The translations under genes and the position numbers were made by a program. Positions 9,411-17,500 of a stretch of DNA of 64,000 nt are shown in pieces. The notes under the pieces were generated by a model. That model saw only the letters and a list, made by a program, of their open reading frames with translations. It was not told the DNA's origin and did not search any database. The stretch is taken from NCBI GenBank assembly GCA_049597955.1, contig JBMYND010000002.1:186001-250000 (forward strand), written 5' to 3'. How positions within the stretch are numbered: position 1 is the first letter of the stretch; each line of letters begins with the position of its first letter. Origin of the DNA: JAYPAN01 sp049597955 (GTDB lineage: Bacteria; Pseudomonadota; Alphaproteobacteria; RS24).

Positions 9411-10757
9411 ATGATACGCAAATACTTCGGAACCGACGGCATTCGTGGCCGCGTCAATGGCGATATGATGACCGCCGAAACCGCTTTGCGCCTTGGCATG
9501 GCGGCGGGGCGGTTTTTCCGGCGCGGTGAACACCGCCATCGGGTGGTTATCGGCAAGGATACGCGCCTGTCCGGCTATATGGTTGAGCCAGCTTTGGTGG
9601 CGGGCTTTACCTCAATGGGCATGGATGTGTTTTTGTTCGGGCCGATACCAACACCGGCTGTGGCATTTCTGACCCGTTCCTTGCGCGCCGATATTGGCGT
9701 GATGATTTCCGCCTCGCATAATGCGTTTGAAGATAATGGCATTAAGCTGTTCGGGCCGGATGGGTTCAAACTGTCCGATGAAATTGAATTTGAAATTGAG
9801 CAATTAATGGATGATGTGGGCGGTACCAATTTGGTGCCGGCTGCCGAATTGGGGCGCGCCAAGCGGATTGATGACAGCCAGGCGCGCTATATTGAATTTG
9901 CCAAACGCACTTTCCCGCGCGATTTGCGCCTGGACGGCATTAAGCTGGTGCTCGATTGCGCCAATGGTGCGGCCTATAAAGTCGCGCCGACCGCTTTGTG
10001 GGAATTGGGCGCTGAAGTGGTGCCGATTGGCGTGTCGCCTGACGGCTTTAATATCAATAAAGGCTGCGGCTCGACCGATACGGGCTTGATGGCCGAAACC
10101 GTGCGCCGCGAACGCGCTGATATTGGCATTGCGCTGGATGGCGATGCCGACCGCCTGATTATTTGCGATGAAAATGGCCAAATAGTGGATGGTGACCAAA
10201 TTATGGGTCTGGTGGCCGGTGACTGGCAAAGGCGCGGCCTGTTGAGCGCGCCGGGTATTGTTGCCACCATAATGTCCAATCTCGGTCTTGAGCGTCATTT
10301 GCAAGGGCAGGGACTGTCGCTGGCGCGCACCAAAGTCGGCGATCGCTATGTGGTCGAACATATGCGCCGCCACGGCTTTAATGTTGGCGGCGAGCAATCC
10401 GGCCATATGGTGCTGTCGGATTTTTCAACCACGGGCGACGGGCTGATTGCCGGTTTGCAAGTGCTGTCTGTGCTGAAACAGCTTGAGCGTCCGGTGTCGG
10501 ATATGTGCCGCGTATTTGAGCCGGTGCCGCAAATTCTTGAAAATGTGCGCTTCAGTGCCGGTGCGCCGTTGGAGCATGACACCGTGCAGGCGGCGATTGC
10601 GGCAGGGGAAATCAAGCTCGGCAATCAGGGCCGTCTGGTTATTCGCAAAAGCGGCACGGAGCCGCTTATCCGCGTTATGGGCGAAGGCGATGATGCGGCG
10701 CTGGTGCAAGATGTTGTGGCCGAGATTGTCCACTCCATTCAATCCGTGGCCGCTTGA
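9411..10757 (+). CDS. glmM: GlmM, phosphoglucosamine mutase
   Basis: 448 aa, full family length. Starts MIRKYFGTDGIRGRVN, the GlmM signature, with GGAG and AAGGGG upstream. The phosphoserine loop is MISASHNAFEDNG, the metal loop is DGDADR (in ALDGDADRLIICDENG), and the C-terminal phosphate-binding loop is RKSGTEPLIRVM. Converts glucosamine-6-P to glucosamine-1-P for UDP-GlcNAc, so it feeds peptidoglycan and LPS. Lies 62 bases after folP and 3 bases before thiD. The ftsH-folP-glmM order is a common bacterial arrangement. Confidence 0.97.
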   Translation: MIRKYFGTDGIRGRVNGDMMTAETALRLGMAAGRFFRRGEHRHRVVIGKDTRLSGYMVEPALVAGFTSMGMDVFLFGPIPTPAVAFLTRSLRADIGVMISASHNAFEDNGIKLFGPDGFKLSDEIEFEIEQLMDDVGGTNLVPAAELGRAKRIDDSQARYIEFAKRTFPRDLRLDGIKLVLDCANGAAYKVAPTALWELGAEVVPIGVSPDGFNINKGCGSTDTGLMAETVRRERADIGIALDGDADRLIICDENGQIVDGDQIMGLVAGDWQRRGLLSAPGIVATIMSNLGLERHLQGQGLSLARTKVGDRYVVEHMRRHGFNVGGEQSGHMVLSDFSTTGDGLIAGLQVLSVLKQLERPVSDMCRVFEPVPQILENVRFSAGAPLEHDTVQAAIAAGEIKLGNQGRLVIRKSGTEPLIRVMGEGDDAALVQDVVAEIVHSIQSVAA

Positions 10758-10760
10758 GCC

Positions 10761-11600
10761 ATGAATAAACCCATTGCGCCGGGCCGTGTGCTGGTGGTTG
10801 CCGGCTCTGACAGTGGCGGCGGCGCAGGCATTCAGGCCGACATTAAATCGATTATGGCGCAAGGCGCTTATGCGACCACGGCGCTGACCGCGCTGACGGC
10901 GCAAAATACGTTGGGCGTGCAGGATATTCTCGACGTGCCGCCGGCCTTTGTGGTCAGCCAAATGCACAGCATTTTGAGCGATATTGGGGCCGATATCATT
11001 AAAACCGGCATGTTGCACAATCGCGCGCTGATAGAAAGCGTGGCGCAGGCGCGCGCCGATGCCGGGCGTCTGCCCATGCTGGTTGACCCGGTTATGGTGG
11101 CGACATCAGGCGATAGGCTGTTGCAGGAAGATGCTGTTGACGCGCTGAAAACCCTGTTGCTGGCCGATGCGTTTTTGGTGACGCCCAATCTGCCTGAGGC
11201 CAGCCTGTTGACCGGCCGCGATATTGATACGGTTGATGACATGAAACGCGCCGCCGACCGGTTGATGGATGACGGGGCGCATGCCGCGCTGATTAAGGGC
11301 GGGCATGGCAGCGACCGCGTGGTGACCGATTTGCTGGCTTTGCAGACCGGCTTTGAAGTGTTTGAGCATGAACGCCTTGAAACCGCCAATACGCATGGGA
11401 CGGGGTGCACGCTGGCCTCGGCACTTGCAGGACAATTGGCCGGACAATTGGCCAATCAAATGGCCAATCAAATGGCGGGCGGGTCAGCCGCGCCCGACAT
11501 TAAAGCTGCCACGGCAAAAGCACTGGCCTATGTGCATGCGGCGATTAAGGCAGCACCGGATTTGGGTTCGGGCCATGGCCCGGTTTGGCACGGTGTTTAG
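10761..11600 (+). CDS. thiD: ThiD, hydroxymethylpyrimidine (phosphate) kinase
   Basis: 279 aa. Begins VLVVAGSDSGGGAGIQADIKS, the ThiD/PdxK ribokinase-fold signature, and carries the catalytic anion-hole motif THGTGCTLASALA near residue 215. Phosphorylates HMP and HMP-P in thiamine synthesis. Starts 3 bases after the glmM stop without a good ribosome-binding site, so coupling to glmM is likely. A short repeat inserts QLAGQLANQMANQMAGG right after the GTGCT motif. No TPP riboswitch was seen. Confidence 0.93.
   Translation: MNKPIAPGRVLVVAGSDSGGGAGIQADIKSIMAQGAYATTALTALTAQNTLGVQDILDVPPAFVVSQMHSILSDIGADIIKTGMLHNRALIESVAQARADAGRLPMLVDPVMVATSGDRLLQEDAVDALKTLLLADAFLVTPNLPEASLLTGRDIDTVDDMKRAADRLMDDGAHAALIKGGHGSDRVVTDLLALQTGFEVFEHERLETANTHGTGCTLASALAGQLAGQLANQMANQMAGGSAAPDIKAATAKALAYVHAAIKAAPDLGSGHGPVWHGV
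11430..11477. repeat. 12-bp in-frame tandem duplications in thiD
   Basis: Two copies of GGACAATTGGCC followed by two copies of AATCAAATGGCC (last base G). They encode the repetitive GQLAGQLANQMANQMA stretch of ThiD. Confidence 0.93.
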
Positions 11601-11788
11601 CATGATGTTTCGCATGGTGCTTGAGGCGCTTTCCTTTAGAGCAGGCCCCTATAGAGCCGGCCGTTAAGTCTGCTTGCGTCGCGCGGTCGAAGCGGTTAAA
11701 CTGCTTTTTGCAAATAAAAATCAAAGCGCGCATTTGTTTTTCGAGTCTTGTTGTGTTCCGCGTAGTGCGCCCAGCTATGGAGACAGAC

Positions 11789-12217
11789 ATGACACGCATC
11801 AGCCTTTCCGGCAAATTTTTCGCAGCCATTTTATTGGCCGTTTCACTGGTCTTTGCACCGCTTCTGGCAAGCGGCTCGGCGCTGGCCAGTGGCGGCGCGC
11901 AATTGCTTAAATTTGATTTTCTGAGCGATGATGATACCGGCATAAAAGACGACGCCTCTGCCGGCAGTGCTTCCGATGACGCCGCTTCCAGCCCGATGGA
12001 TATGATGGCCGATGACCCAATGCCGATTGGCACAATGGACGTGCCGGACAGGGCCGACAGTTCCGACAATATGGCATCAGCGCCGGTCGATGACGCCGCA
12101 ATCAGCGATGATGATATGGAAGATGAAGAAGGCGGCATCAGCTATTTGGCACTGGCCGCGCTGGCCGCTGTTATCGCCGCTGCCGCCTATTTCTTGTTCC
12201 GCCGCCCCTCCGCTTGA
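11789..12217 (+). CDS. Unknown acidic membrane-anchored secreted protein
   Basis: 142 aa from ATG 11789 (GGAG 6 bases upstream); the frame is open further up, but that part has no signal sequence. Not recognised. Residues ~1-34 look like a signal peptide (FFAAILLAVSLVFAPLLASGSALA). The middle is rich in Asp, Ser and Met (SDDDTGIKDD, DMMADDPMPIG). A C-terminal hydrophobic helix (YLALAALAAVIAAAAYFLF) ends in RRPSA, like a tail anchor. So an acidic loop probably sits in the periplasm, held by the C-terminal helix. Preceded by 188 bases without a recognisable signal. Confidence 0.65.
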   Translation: MTRISLSGKFFAAILLAVSLVFAPLLASGSALASGGAQLLKFDFLSDDDTGIKDDASAGSASDDAASSPMDMMADDPMPIGTMDVPDRADSSDNMASAPVDDAAISDDDMEDEEGGISYLALAALAAVIAAAAYFLFRRPSA

Positions 12218-12297
12218 GCGAGGCTTTGGGGGCGATAGGCGCGGCCTTGTGGCAAATTTGCCGCCAAAAGGCAGCGCGCTTGCGATATTAAGAAACC

Positions 12298-12633
12298 ATG
12301 AGTGATTATGGGTTCAGCAAAGCGCATTTTGCCAGAATAGAAGAAACGGAGATGCGGGTCATGGAAGAGCTGAAAAAAGTGGTCGAGGACGCCATTAAGG
12401 AAAAATTTGGCCTCGAAGTCAGCCGTCTCAACATTGATGAAGAGATTGACGATGATGGCGATGATTTGCTTTTGGTGAAACTTGTGCTGAAAAAGAGCAA
12501 TCGCAAATTACCGCGCAGCCTGTTTTTTTACCTGATAAATCATGTGGCAGAGGCTTTATTGGAAGTCGGTGAAAAGCGGCATGCCATTATCCTGCCCTAT
12601 CTTTCGCGTGGGCAACAAATTGCCAAAAGATGA
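12298..12633 (+). CDS. Small unknown protein, partner of the HEPN gene
   Basis: 111 aa from ATG 12298; ATG 12361 (90 aa) has the better ribosome-binding site (GGAG 9 bases upstream) and may be the true start. Not recognised. Contains an acidic patch (NIDEEIDDDGDD), followed by a hydrophobic strand-like VKLVLKK and a predicted helix (SLFFYLINHVAEALLEVGEK). Its stop overlaps the next start as ATGA, so the two proteins are probably made together. The pairing with a HEPN protein and the closeness of a restriction-modification pair suggest, but do not show, a toxin-antitoxin or defence role. Confidence 0.6.
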   Translation: MSDYGFSKAHFARIEETEMRVMEELKKVVEDAIKEKFGLEVSRLNIDEEIDDDGDDLLLVKLVLKKSNRKLPRSLFFYLINHVAEALLEVGEKRHAIILPYLSRGQQIAKR

Positions 12634-13091
12634 CTTTTTCCAATCAACTGCTCACTCAAGCGGAAAAACTGGCATCTGGAAATCGGCCAAGTGGAGCGGA
12701 TTTGCGTCGTGCGGTTTCGGCTACCTATTATGCTTTGTTCCATGCGATTTGTGCTCTTTGCGCTGACGAACTTCTTGGCAAAAGGCCGACAACGCGGCGT
12801 GCATGGGTGCAGGTTTATCGCGCTGTTGACCATGGCAACGCTGAGAATGCGTGCAAAATGTGCAAGCAATATGGCTTTCCGGCGGATATTGTAACATTTT
12901 CCAGAGCCTTTGAGGCGTTGAAAAAAAAGCGTGAAGATGCCGATTATAATCCATTTCCTGAGAAGAAACTGACCAAAGCGGACGTGGCTGAAGATATCGG
13001 TTCTGCAAAAGAAGCATTGAAGGCTCTTACAAATGTCGAAAAACCTCATAAGAAGGCTTTTGCAGCTTTCATACTTTTCAAAAAACGCTGA
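12630..13091 (+). CDS. HEPN-domain protein
   Basis: 153 aa, all-helical by eye. The N-terminal helix pair contains RRAVSATYYALFHAI (residues 26-40), the typical sequence of small HEPN proteins (RRAVSRAYYAxFH), and RRAWVQVYRAVDHGN follows. HEPN domains occur as RNase toxins, often with a nucleotidyltransferase or other antitoxin, and also as non-catalytic modules; here an R-x4-6-H spacing is not clear, so catalytic activity is uncertain. Overlaps the upstream small ORF by 4 bases. The A+T content looks higher than in flanking genes, in keeping with acquisition. Convergent with the HNH gene 67 bases downstream. Confidence 0.72.
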   Translation: MTFSNQLLTQAEKLASGNRPSGADLRRAVSATYYALFHAICALCADELLGKRPTTRRAWVQVYRAVDHGNAENACKMCKQYGFPADIVTFSRAFEALKKKREDADYNPFPEKKLTKADVAEDIGSAKEALKALTNVEKPHKKAFAAFILFKKR

Positions 13092-13158
13092 AATCGCCTG
13101 CCCTAACCTTTATTGCAACATGCCTTTGAGTTGAGCCAGTGTCAGCCAAGGTGATTTT

Positions 13159-13761
13159 CTATGCACCATGCGGTTCGTCATCCGGTATTTTCTCTTTCTC
13201 TCGCGCTTTGAACTTATTCCGCAGCCATTCGAGTGCCTTAAGCTGGTCGTCTCTTGTTGCGCGTCGGATTTGAGCCAATAAAAAAGTCCAACTGGGTGGT
13301 TCATGGGTCAGATGTTTGGCGCCCTGATTGCAAGTGCTGCATAATGCGCGCAAATTATTGGGGTCTTCCGTCCCGCCATGTTCCTTGTCAACAATATGGC
13401 CAACATGCAAACGCACGCGCCTGTTTGTTTCGGGGTCAATGTCACCCGCCGCCGCGCCGCACATTTGGCAGGTCAGACCATTTCTGTCCAAAATAAAGGC
13501 TCTGAGGCGCGCCGATATTTTTCGGGAAAATCGTGTGTTCTTTTTGGGGTTGATTGACACGACCCGATATTGGCCGGGCTTAAGGTCGGTCGCGTCATTG
13601 TGGGTTTCAATTTGCCAGCCTTCATCTTCGCGCAATTCACGAACACGGCGCGCCCATTCCGTAATGCCCGCCACTTTGGCAATCTCCTCGCCATCCACGA
13701 TTTGGCCAATGCGCTTGCTCAGGAATTGTTTTATTTTTGTTTTTGCTCCCGTCTTTGGCAT
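13159..13761 (-). CDS. HNH endonuclease, likely restriction partner of the adjacent methyltransferase
   Basis: 200 aa. The N-terminal ~55 residues resemble a winged-helix region (KRIGQIVDGEEIAKVAGITEWARRVRELREDEGW). The HNH/zinc core lies at ~98-150: CQMC (98-101), LHVGHIVDKEHGG (118-130) and NNLRALCSTCN (136-145), giving two CxxC pairs and the HNH histidines. Its ATG overlaps the methyltransferase stop by one base (TAATG on the minus strand), so the two are translated together, as in many type II restriction-modification systems. The target site cannot be read from sequence. A phage-type HNH nuclease without restriction function is the alternative. Confidence 0.82.
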   Translation of the reverse strand: MPKTGAKTKIKQFLSKRIGQIVDGEEIAKVAGITEWARRVRELREDEGWQIETHNDATDLKPGQYRVVSINPKKNTRFSRKISARLRAFILDRNGLTCQMCGAAAGDIDPETNRRVRLHVGHIVDKEHGGTEDPNNLRALCSTCNQGAKHLTHEPPSWTFLLAQIRRATRDDQLKALEWLRNKFKAREKEKIPDDEPHGA

Positions 13762-14435
13762 TATTCAGCTGCTTGCCTCCTGCCGATATATTCCATCAGC
13801 TGCCGCCCGATATATTCGGTATAGTCCGGCGGGATGGCCTCGTTAATTTCCTTTTTTGTCATCCAATCAATCCCCATTGCATCACGCGCCGCCGCAACGC
13901 TGCAATTGCCGCCACCCGTAACTTGAACAAAATCTTTCCACTCATCGGTTTTGCCATAATGGGCTTTGCGCTTGTCGAGCGTATGCACTTTCGGGTGTTC
14001 TTTATGTGGAATGTGATGGGGGGCTGTTATGGGAAAATTTGTTTCAAAAAGACGGTGCCGAATAACCCGCAAGCCCGGAAACATTGTGCCACACAGAACA
14101 ATTGGGTTTTCCAACGGCGCACCCTCAACATTTTCTATTACATAAGGAAGGCCGGTTTTTTCCAGCATTTCACGCACCGGTTCGACCAGCCTTGGCCACG
14201 CATCTGCATTGCCGTTGCGTTTGGCCAAATCTGAATAAGACTGGCAGGGCGGTGAGGCATGAATGGCGTCGAACTGCATCAGAAATTCATCAGGCAGTTC
14301 AAGCGCGCTGCCTTGGAAAAATACGAAAGGGTAATTTGGTTGTGGGTTGATATCGATGCCGGTAACGTCAAAACCGGCACGGTGATAGCCAAGGGCCGCG
14401 CCGCCGGCACAACAAAATAAATCAAGCAGTTTCAT
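13761..14435 (-). CDS. Short C5-cytosine DNA methyltransferase
   Basis: 224 aa from the ATG at 14435 (AGGGAG 8 bases upstream); an in-frame extension of 14 codons lacks support. C5-methyltransferase motifs: I DLFCCAGGAALG (5-16), catalytic SPPCQSY with Cys64, ENVEG (101-105), and IRHRLFE in the place of motif VIII. The C-terminal part is short (GGGNCSVAAARDAMGIDWM), like the compact enzymes found in phages and marine bacteria; the target-recognition domain must be very small. Pairs with the HNH gene downstream. Together they interrupt an otherwise housekeeping neighbourhood, which suggests horizontal gain. Confidence 0.85.
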   Translation of the reverse strand: MKLLDLFCCAGGAALGYHRAGFDVTGIDINPQPNYPFVFFQGSALELPDEFLMQFDAIHASPPCQSYSDLAKRNGNADAWPRLVEPVREMLEKTGLPYVIENVEGAPLENPIVLCGTMFPGLRVIRHRLFETNFPITAPHHIPHKEHPKVHTLDKRKAHYGKTDEWKDFVQVTGGGNCSVAAARDAMGIDWMTKKEINEAIPPDYTEYIGRQLMEYIGRRQAAE

Positions 14436-14679
14436 GTCACCGCGCTCCCTTAAAAAATAAGAACATAAAGTGAACATGCCAGTTGACCGACTTTCTGTCC
14501 ACCATTTTCAAATCAATTACCAACATTATTCTTCCTTGGTTCCAATATTACACTGCCTTGATTTGTACAATGTGTCACCTGATTTTCGGTTTTCCCCCAC
14601 CCCATAAACCCCTAACGACAAGCGGGGCAATCTGTGTTTGCTTTCATTGATGAGTCCGACTATATCTGTGCGCGGGACA

Positions 14680-14716
14680 CCCCTCCCCAACGAGGGGCAG
14701 CTATCTGAAAGGGTAG
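14680..14716 (+). promoter_or_regulatory. Candidate structured serC leader (serC RNA motif-like)
   Basis: Two consecutive hairpins end 4 bases before the serC ATG: CCCCTC/GAGGGG with loop CCCAAC (14680-14697), and CTATC/GGTAG with a 6-base loop (14701-14716). The second contains the AAAGGG ribosome-binding site, so folding could gate translation. A conserved 'serC motif' RNA at this position is known in alphaproteobacteria; I match it by position and two-hairpin shape only. The preceding 240 bases (14436-14679) show nothing recognisable. Confidence 0.45.
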
Positions 14717-14720
14717 AGAT

Positions 14721-15884
14721 ATGACAGAGCTGACACAGCCGGCCATGCGCCCGGCAAACCCCAATTTTTCTTCCGGCCCGTGCGCCAAACGGCCCGGTTT
14801 TTCCCTCACCGCACTTGAAGATGCCGCGCTTGGCCGGTCGCACCGGTCGAAGATTGGCAAGGCCAAGCTGGCCGAAGCGATAGACCGCTCGCGCGCCATT
14901 CTCGGCGTGCCGGATGATTATCGCATCGGCATTGTGCCGGCCTCTGATACCGGCGCGTTTGAAATGGCCATGTGGACAATGATGGGCGAACGCGGGCTGG
15001 ATATTCTCGGCTGGGAAAGTTTCGGCGCCGGTTGGATTAGCGATGCCGTCAAACAGCTCAAGCTGGATGATTTGCGCGTCATGGAAGCCGATTATGGCGA
15101 TTTGCCCGATTTGGCGGCGGTGGATTTTGCCCGCGATGTCGCCTTCACATGGAATGGCACAACATCGGGTGTGCGCGTGCCGAATGGCGACTGGATTGCT
15201 GCCGACCGCGCCGGTCTGAGTTTTTGCGATGCCACATCAGCCGCCTTTGCCATGCCCCTGCCTTGGGACAAGCTCGATGTAACCACTTATAGCTGGCAGA
15301 AAGTTTTGGGCGGGGAAGCTGCCCATGGCATGTTGATTTTAAGCCCGCGCGCCGTCGCCCGGCTGGAAAGCTACACACCGCCCTGGCCGCTGCCGAAAGT
15401 GTTTCGCTTGACCAAGGGCGGCAAGCTGATTGAAGGCATTTTTAAGGGCGAGACGATTAACACGCCCTCCATGCTGGCGGTGGAAGACTATCTCGACACG
15501 CTGCGCTGGGCCGAAAGCCTTGGCGGCCTGTCCGGCCTTATGGCCCGTGTCGATGCCAATATGGCGGCGCTGACACAATGGGTCGAGCAAACAGCTTGGG
15601 TTGATTTTCTGTGCGCCGACAAGGCCAATCGCTCGCCGACTTCCGTCTGTTTGAAAATTGCCGACCCGGAAGTCGCCGCCATGGATGCCGACGCCCAAGC
15701 CGCCTTGGCCAAGCATATTGCAACCATGCTGGAAAATGAGGCCGTGGCCTATGATATTGGCGCTTATCGTGATGCCCCGGCGGGCTTGCGCATATGGGCC
15801 GGTGCGACGGTTGAAACATCAGATTTGCAGGCGCTGACGCCTTGGCTCGATTGGGCCTTTTCCAGCGCCAAAGCAGAAGCATAA
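14721..15884 (+). CDS. serC: SerC, phosphoserine aminotransferase
   Basis: 387 aa. PLP-dependent class V aminotransferase that makes phosphoserine from 3-phosphohydroxypyruvate. The N-terminus PANPNFSSGPCAKRPGF is the alphaproteobacterial/archaeal-type SerC signature; the PLP lysine is in TYSWQKVLGGEAAHG (~residue 194), and TWNGTTSGVRVP contributes to substrate binding. Lies 12 bases before serA, so the two likely form one operon for serine synthesis. Expression may be controlled by the leader hairpins just upstream. Confidence 0.96.
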   Translation: MTELTQPAMRPANPNFSSGPCAKRPGFSLTALEDAALGRSHRSKIGKAKLAEAIDRSRAILGVPDDYRIGIVPASDTGAFEMAMWTMMGERGLDILGWESFGAGWISDAVKQLKLDDLRVMEADYGDLPDLAAVDFARDVAFTWNGTTSGVRVPNGDWIAADRAGLSFCDATSAAFAMPLPWDKLDVTTYSWQKVLGGEAAHGMLILSPRAVARLESYTPPWPLPKVFRLTKGGKLIEGIFKGETINTPSMLAVEDYLDTLRWAESLGGLSGLMARVDANMAALTQWVEQTAWVDFLCADKANRSPTSVCLKIADPEVAAMDADAQAALAKHIATMLENEAVAYDIGAYRDAPAGLRIWAGATVETSDLQALTPWLDWAFSSAKAEA

Positions 15885-15896
15885 AGGATAAGACCC

Positions 15897-17474
15897 ATGC
15901 CAAAAGTATTGATTGCAGATAAAATGAGCCCTGCCGCCGAAGCGATTTTCAAAGAGCGCGGCGTGGATGTGGATGTGATTACCGGTCTGGAGCGCGATGA
16001 GCTTATCAAAATCATTGGCGGTTATGACGGGCTGGCTGTGCGCTCATCCACCAAGGCAACACCGCCCGTGCTGGAAGCGGCGACCAATATGAAAGTCATT
16101 GGCCGCGCCGGTATCGGTGTTGACAATATCGACCTGCCGACCGCCACCGCCAAGGGCGTTGTGGTGATGAACACACCGTTCGGCAATTCCATCACCACGG
16201 CGGAACATGCCATTGCCATGATGTTTGCACTGGCTCGGCAAATCCCCGAAGCCAATGCCTCCACCCATGCCGGCAAATGGGAAAAATCGCGCTTTATGGG
16301 CGTTGAATTGACCGGCAAAACGCTTGGCGTGGTCGGCTGCGGCAATATCGGCTCCAATGCGGCAACACGCGCTTTGGGGCTGAAAATGAAAGTGGCGGCG
16401 TTTGACCCGTTTCTGACGCCGGAACGGGCGACCGAGCTTGGTGTTGAAAAAGTCACGCTCGACGAACTGCTGGCGCGCGCCGATTTCATCACGCTGCACA
16501 CGCCGCTCACCGATAAAACCCGCAATATTATTGATGCTGCGGCGCTGGCCAAATGCAAGCCCGGCGTGCGTATCATTAATTGCGCGCGCGGCGGGCTGAT
16601 TGATGAAGCTGCCCTGAAAGACGCGCTGGAAAGCGGCCATGTGGGCGGTGCGGCTTTGGATGTGTTTGAGGAAGAGCCGGCCAAGGAAAACCCGCTTTTC
16701 GGTATGGAAAATGTCGTTTGCACGCCGCATTTGGGCGCGTCCACCAGCGAGGCACAGGAAAATGTCGCCTTGCAAGTGGCCGAGCAAATGGCTGATTTCT
16801 TGATGACCGGCGCGGTCACCAATGCGATTAACATGCCCTCAATTTCGGCTGAAGATGCGCCGCGCCTGCGCCCCTACGTAACGCTGGCCGAGCAGCTTGG
16901 CCTGTTTGCCGGTCAGGTGACCGAAAGCGCGATTGAAGCGGTTGAGATTGAATATGTCGGCGATGTCAGCGCCTTGAACACAGCGCCGCTGACCTCGGCG
17001 CTGGTGGCCGGGATATTGCGCCCGCTTTTGTCGGAGGTGAATATGGTGTCCGCCCCCTCCATTGCCAAGGATCGCGGCATGGCGATTTCCGAAGTCAAAC
17101 GCGACAGTTCCGGCGCTTTTGACAGCTATATAAGGCTGACGCTGAAAACCGAGCGGCAGGAACGCTCGGTCGCCGGCACGGTGTTTTCCGACGGCAAGCC
17201 GCGCATTATTCAGGTGCGCGGTATCAATATGGAAGCCGAATTATCGCCGCGCGTTTTATATGTCACCAATACGGATGCGCCGGGCTTTATCGGTGCGCTT
17301 GGCTCGGTTTTGGGTCAGCATGGCATTAATATCGCCTCGTTTAATCTTGGCCGTGAAAAGCCGGGGGGCGATGCGATTTCGCTGGTCAGTGTCGATAATG
17401 AAGTGAATGACACGATTATCGCCGAGCTGGAAGCACTGGAACAAGTCATGCAGGTCAAGCAGCTTCAATTTTGA
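15897..17474 (+). CDS. serA: SerA, D-3-phosphoglycerate dehydrogenase
   Basis: 525 aa, the long form. Substrate domain ~1-95, NAD domain with GVVGCGNIGSN (~142-152), catalytic Arg in NCARGGLIDEAAL, Glu in EEEPAKENPLF and His in CTPHLGAST. An intervening ASB-type domain (~320-450) precedes a C-terminal ACT domain (~452-525: VLYVTNTDAPGFIGALGSVLGQHGINIASF). First step of serine synthesis; the ACT domain suggests feedback by serine. Good ribosome-binding site (AGGA 8 bases upstream). Follows serC directly. Confidence 0.97.
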   Translation: MPKVLIADKMSPAAEAIFKERGVDVDVITGLERDELIKIIGGYDGLAVRSSTKATPPVLEAATNMKVIGRAGIGVDNIDLPTATAKGVVVMNTPFGNSITTAEHAIAMMFALARQIPEANASTHAGKWEKSRFMGVELTGKTLGVVGCGNIGSNAATRALGLKMKVAAFDPFLTPERATELGVEKVTLDELLARADFITLHTPLTDKTRNIIDAAALAKCKPGVRIINCARGGLIDEAALKDALESGHVGGAALDVFEEEPAKENPLFGMENVVCTPHLGASTSEAQENVALQVAEQMADFLMTGAVTNAINMPSISAEDAPRLRPYVTLAEQLGLFAGQVTESAIEAVEIEYVGDVSALNTAPLTSALVAGILRPLLSEVNMVSAPSIAKDRGMAISEVKRDSSGAFDSYIRLTLKTERQERSVAGTVFSDGKPRIIQVRGINMEAELSPRVLYVTNTDAPGFIGALGSVLGQHGINIASFNLGREKPGGDAISLVSVDNEVNDTIIAELEALEQVMQVKQLQF

Positions 17475-17500
17475 GGCGGCGGCACGAATAGGGGGCGTTT

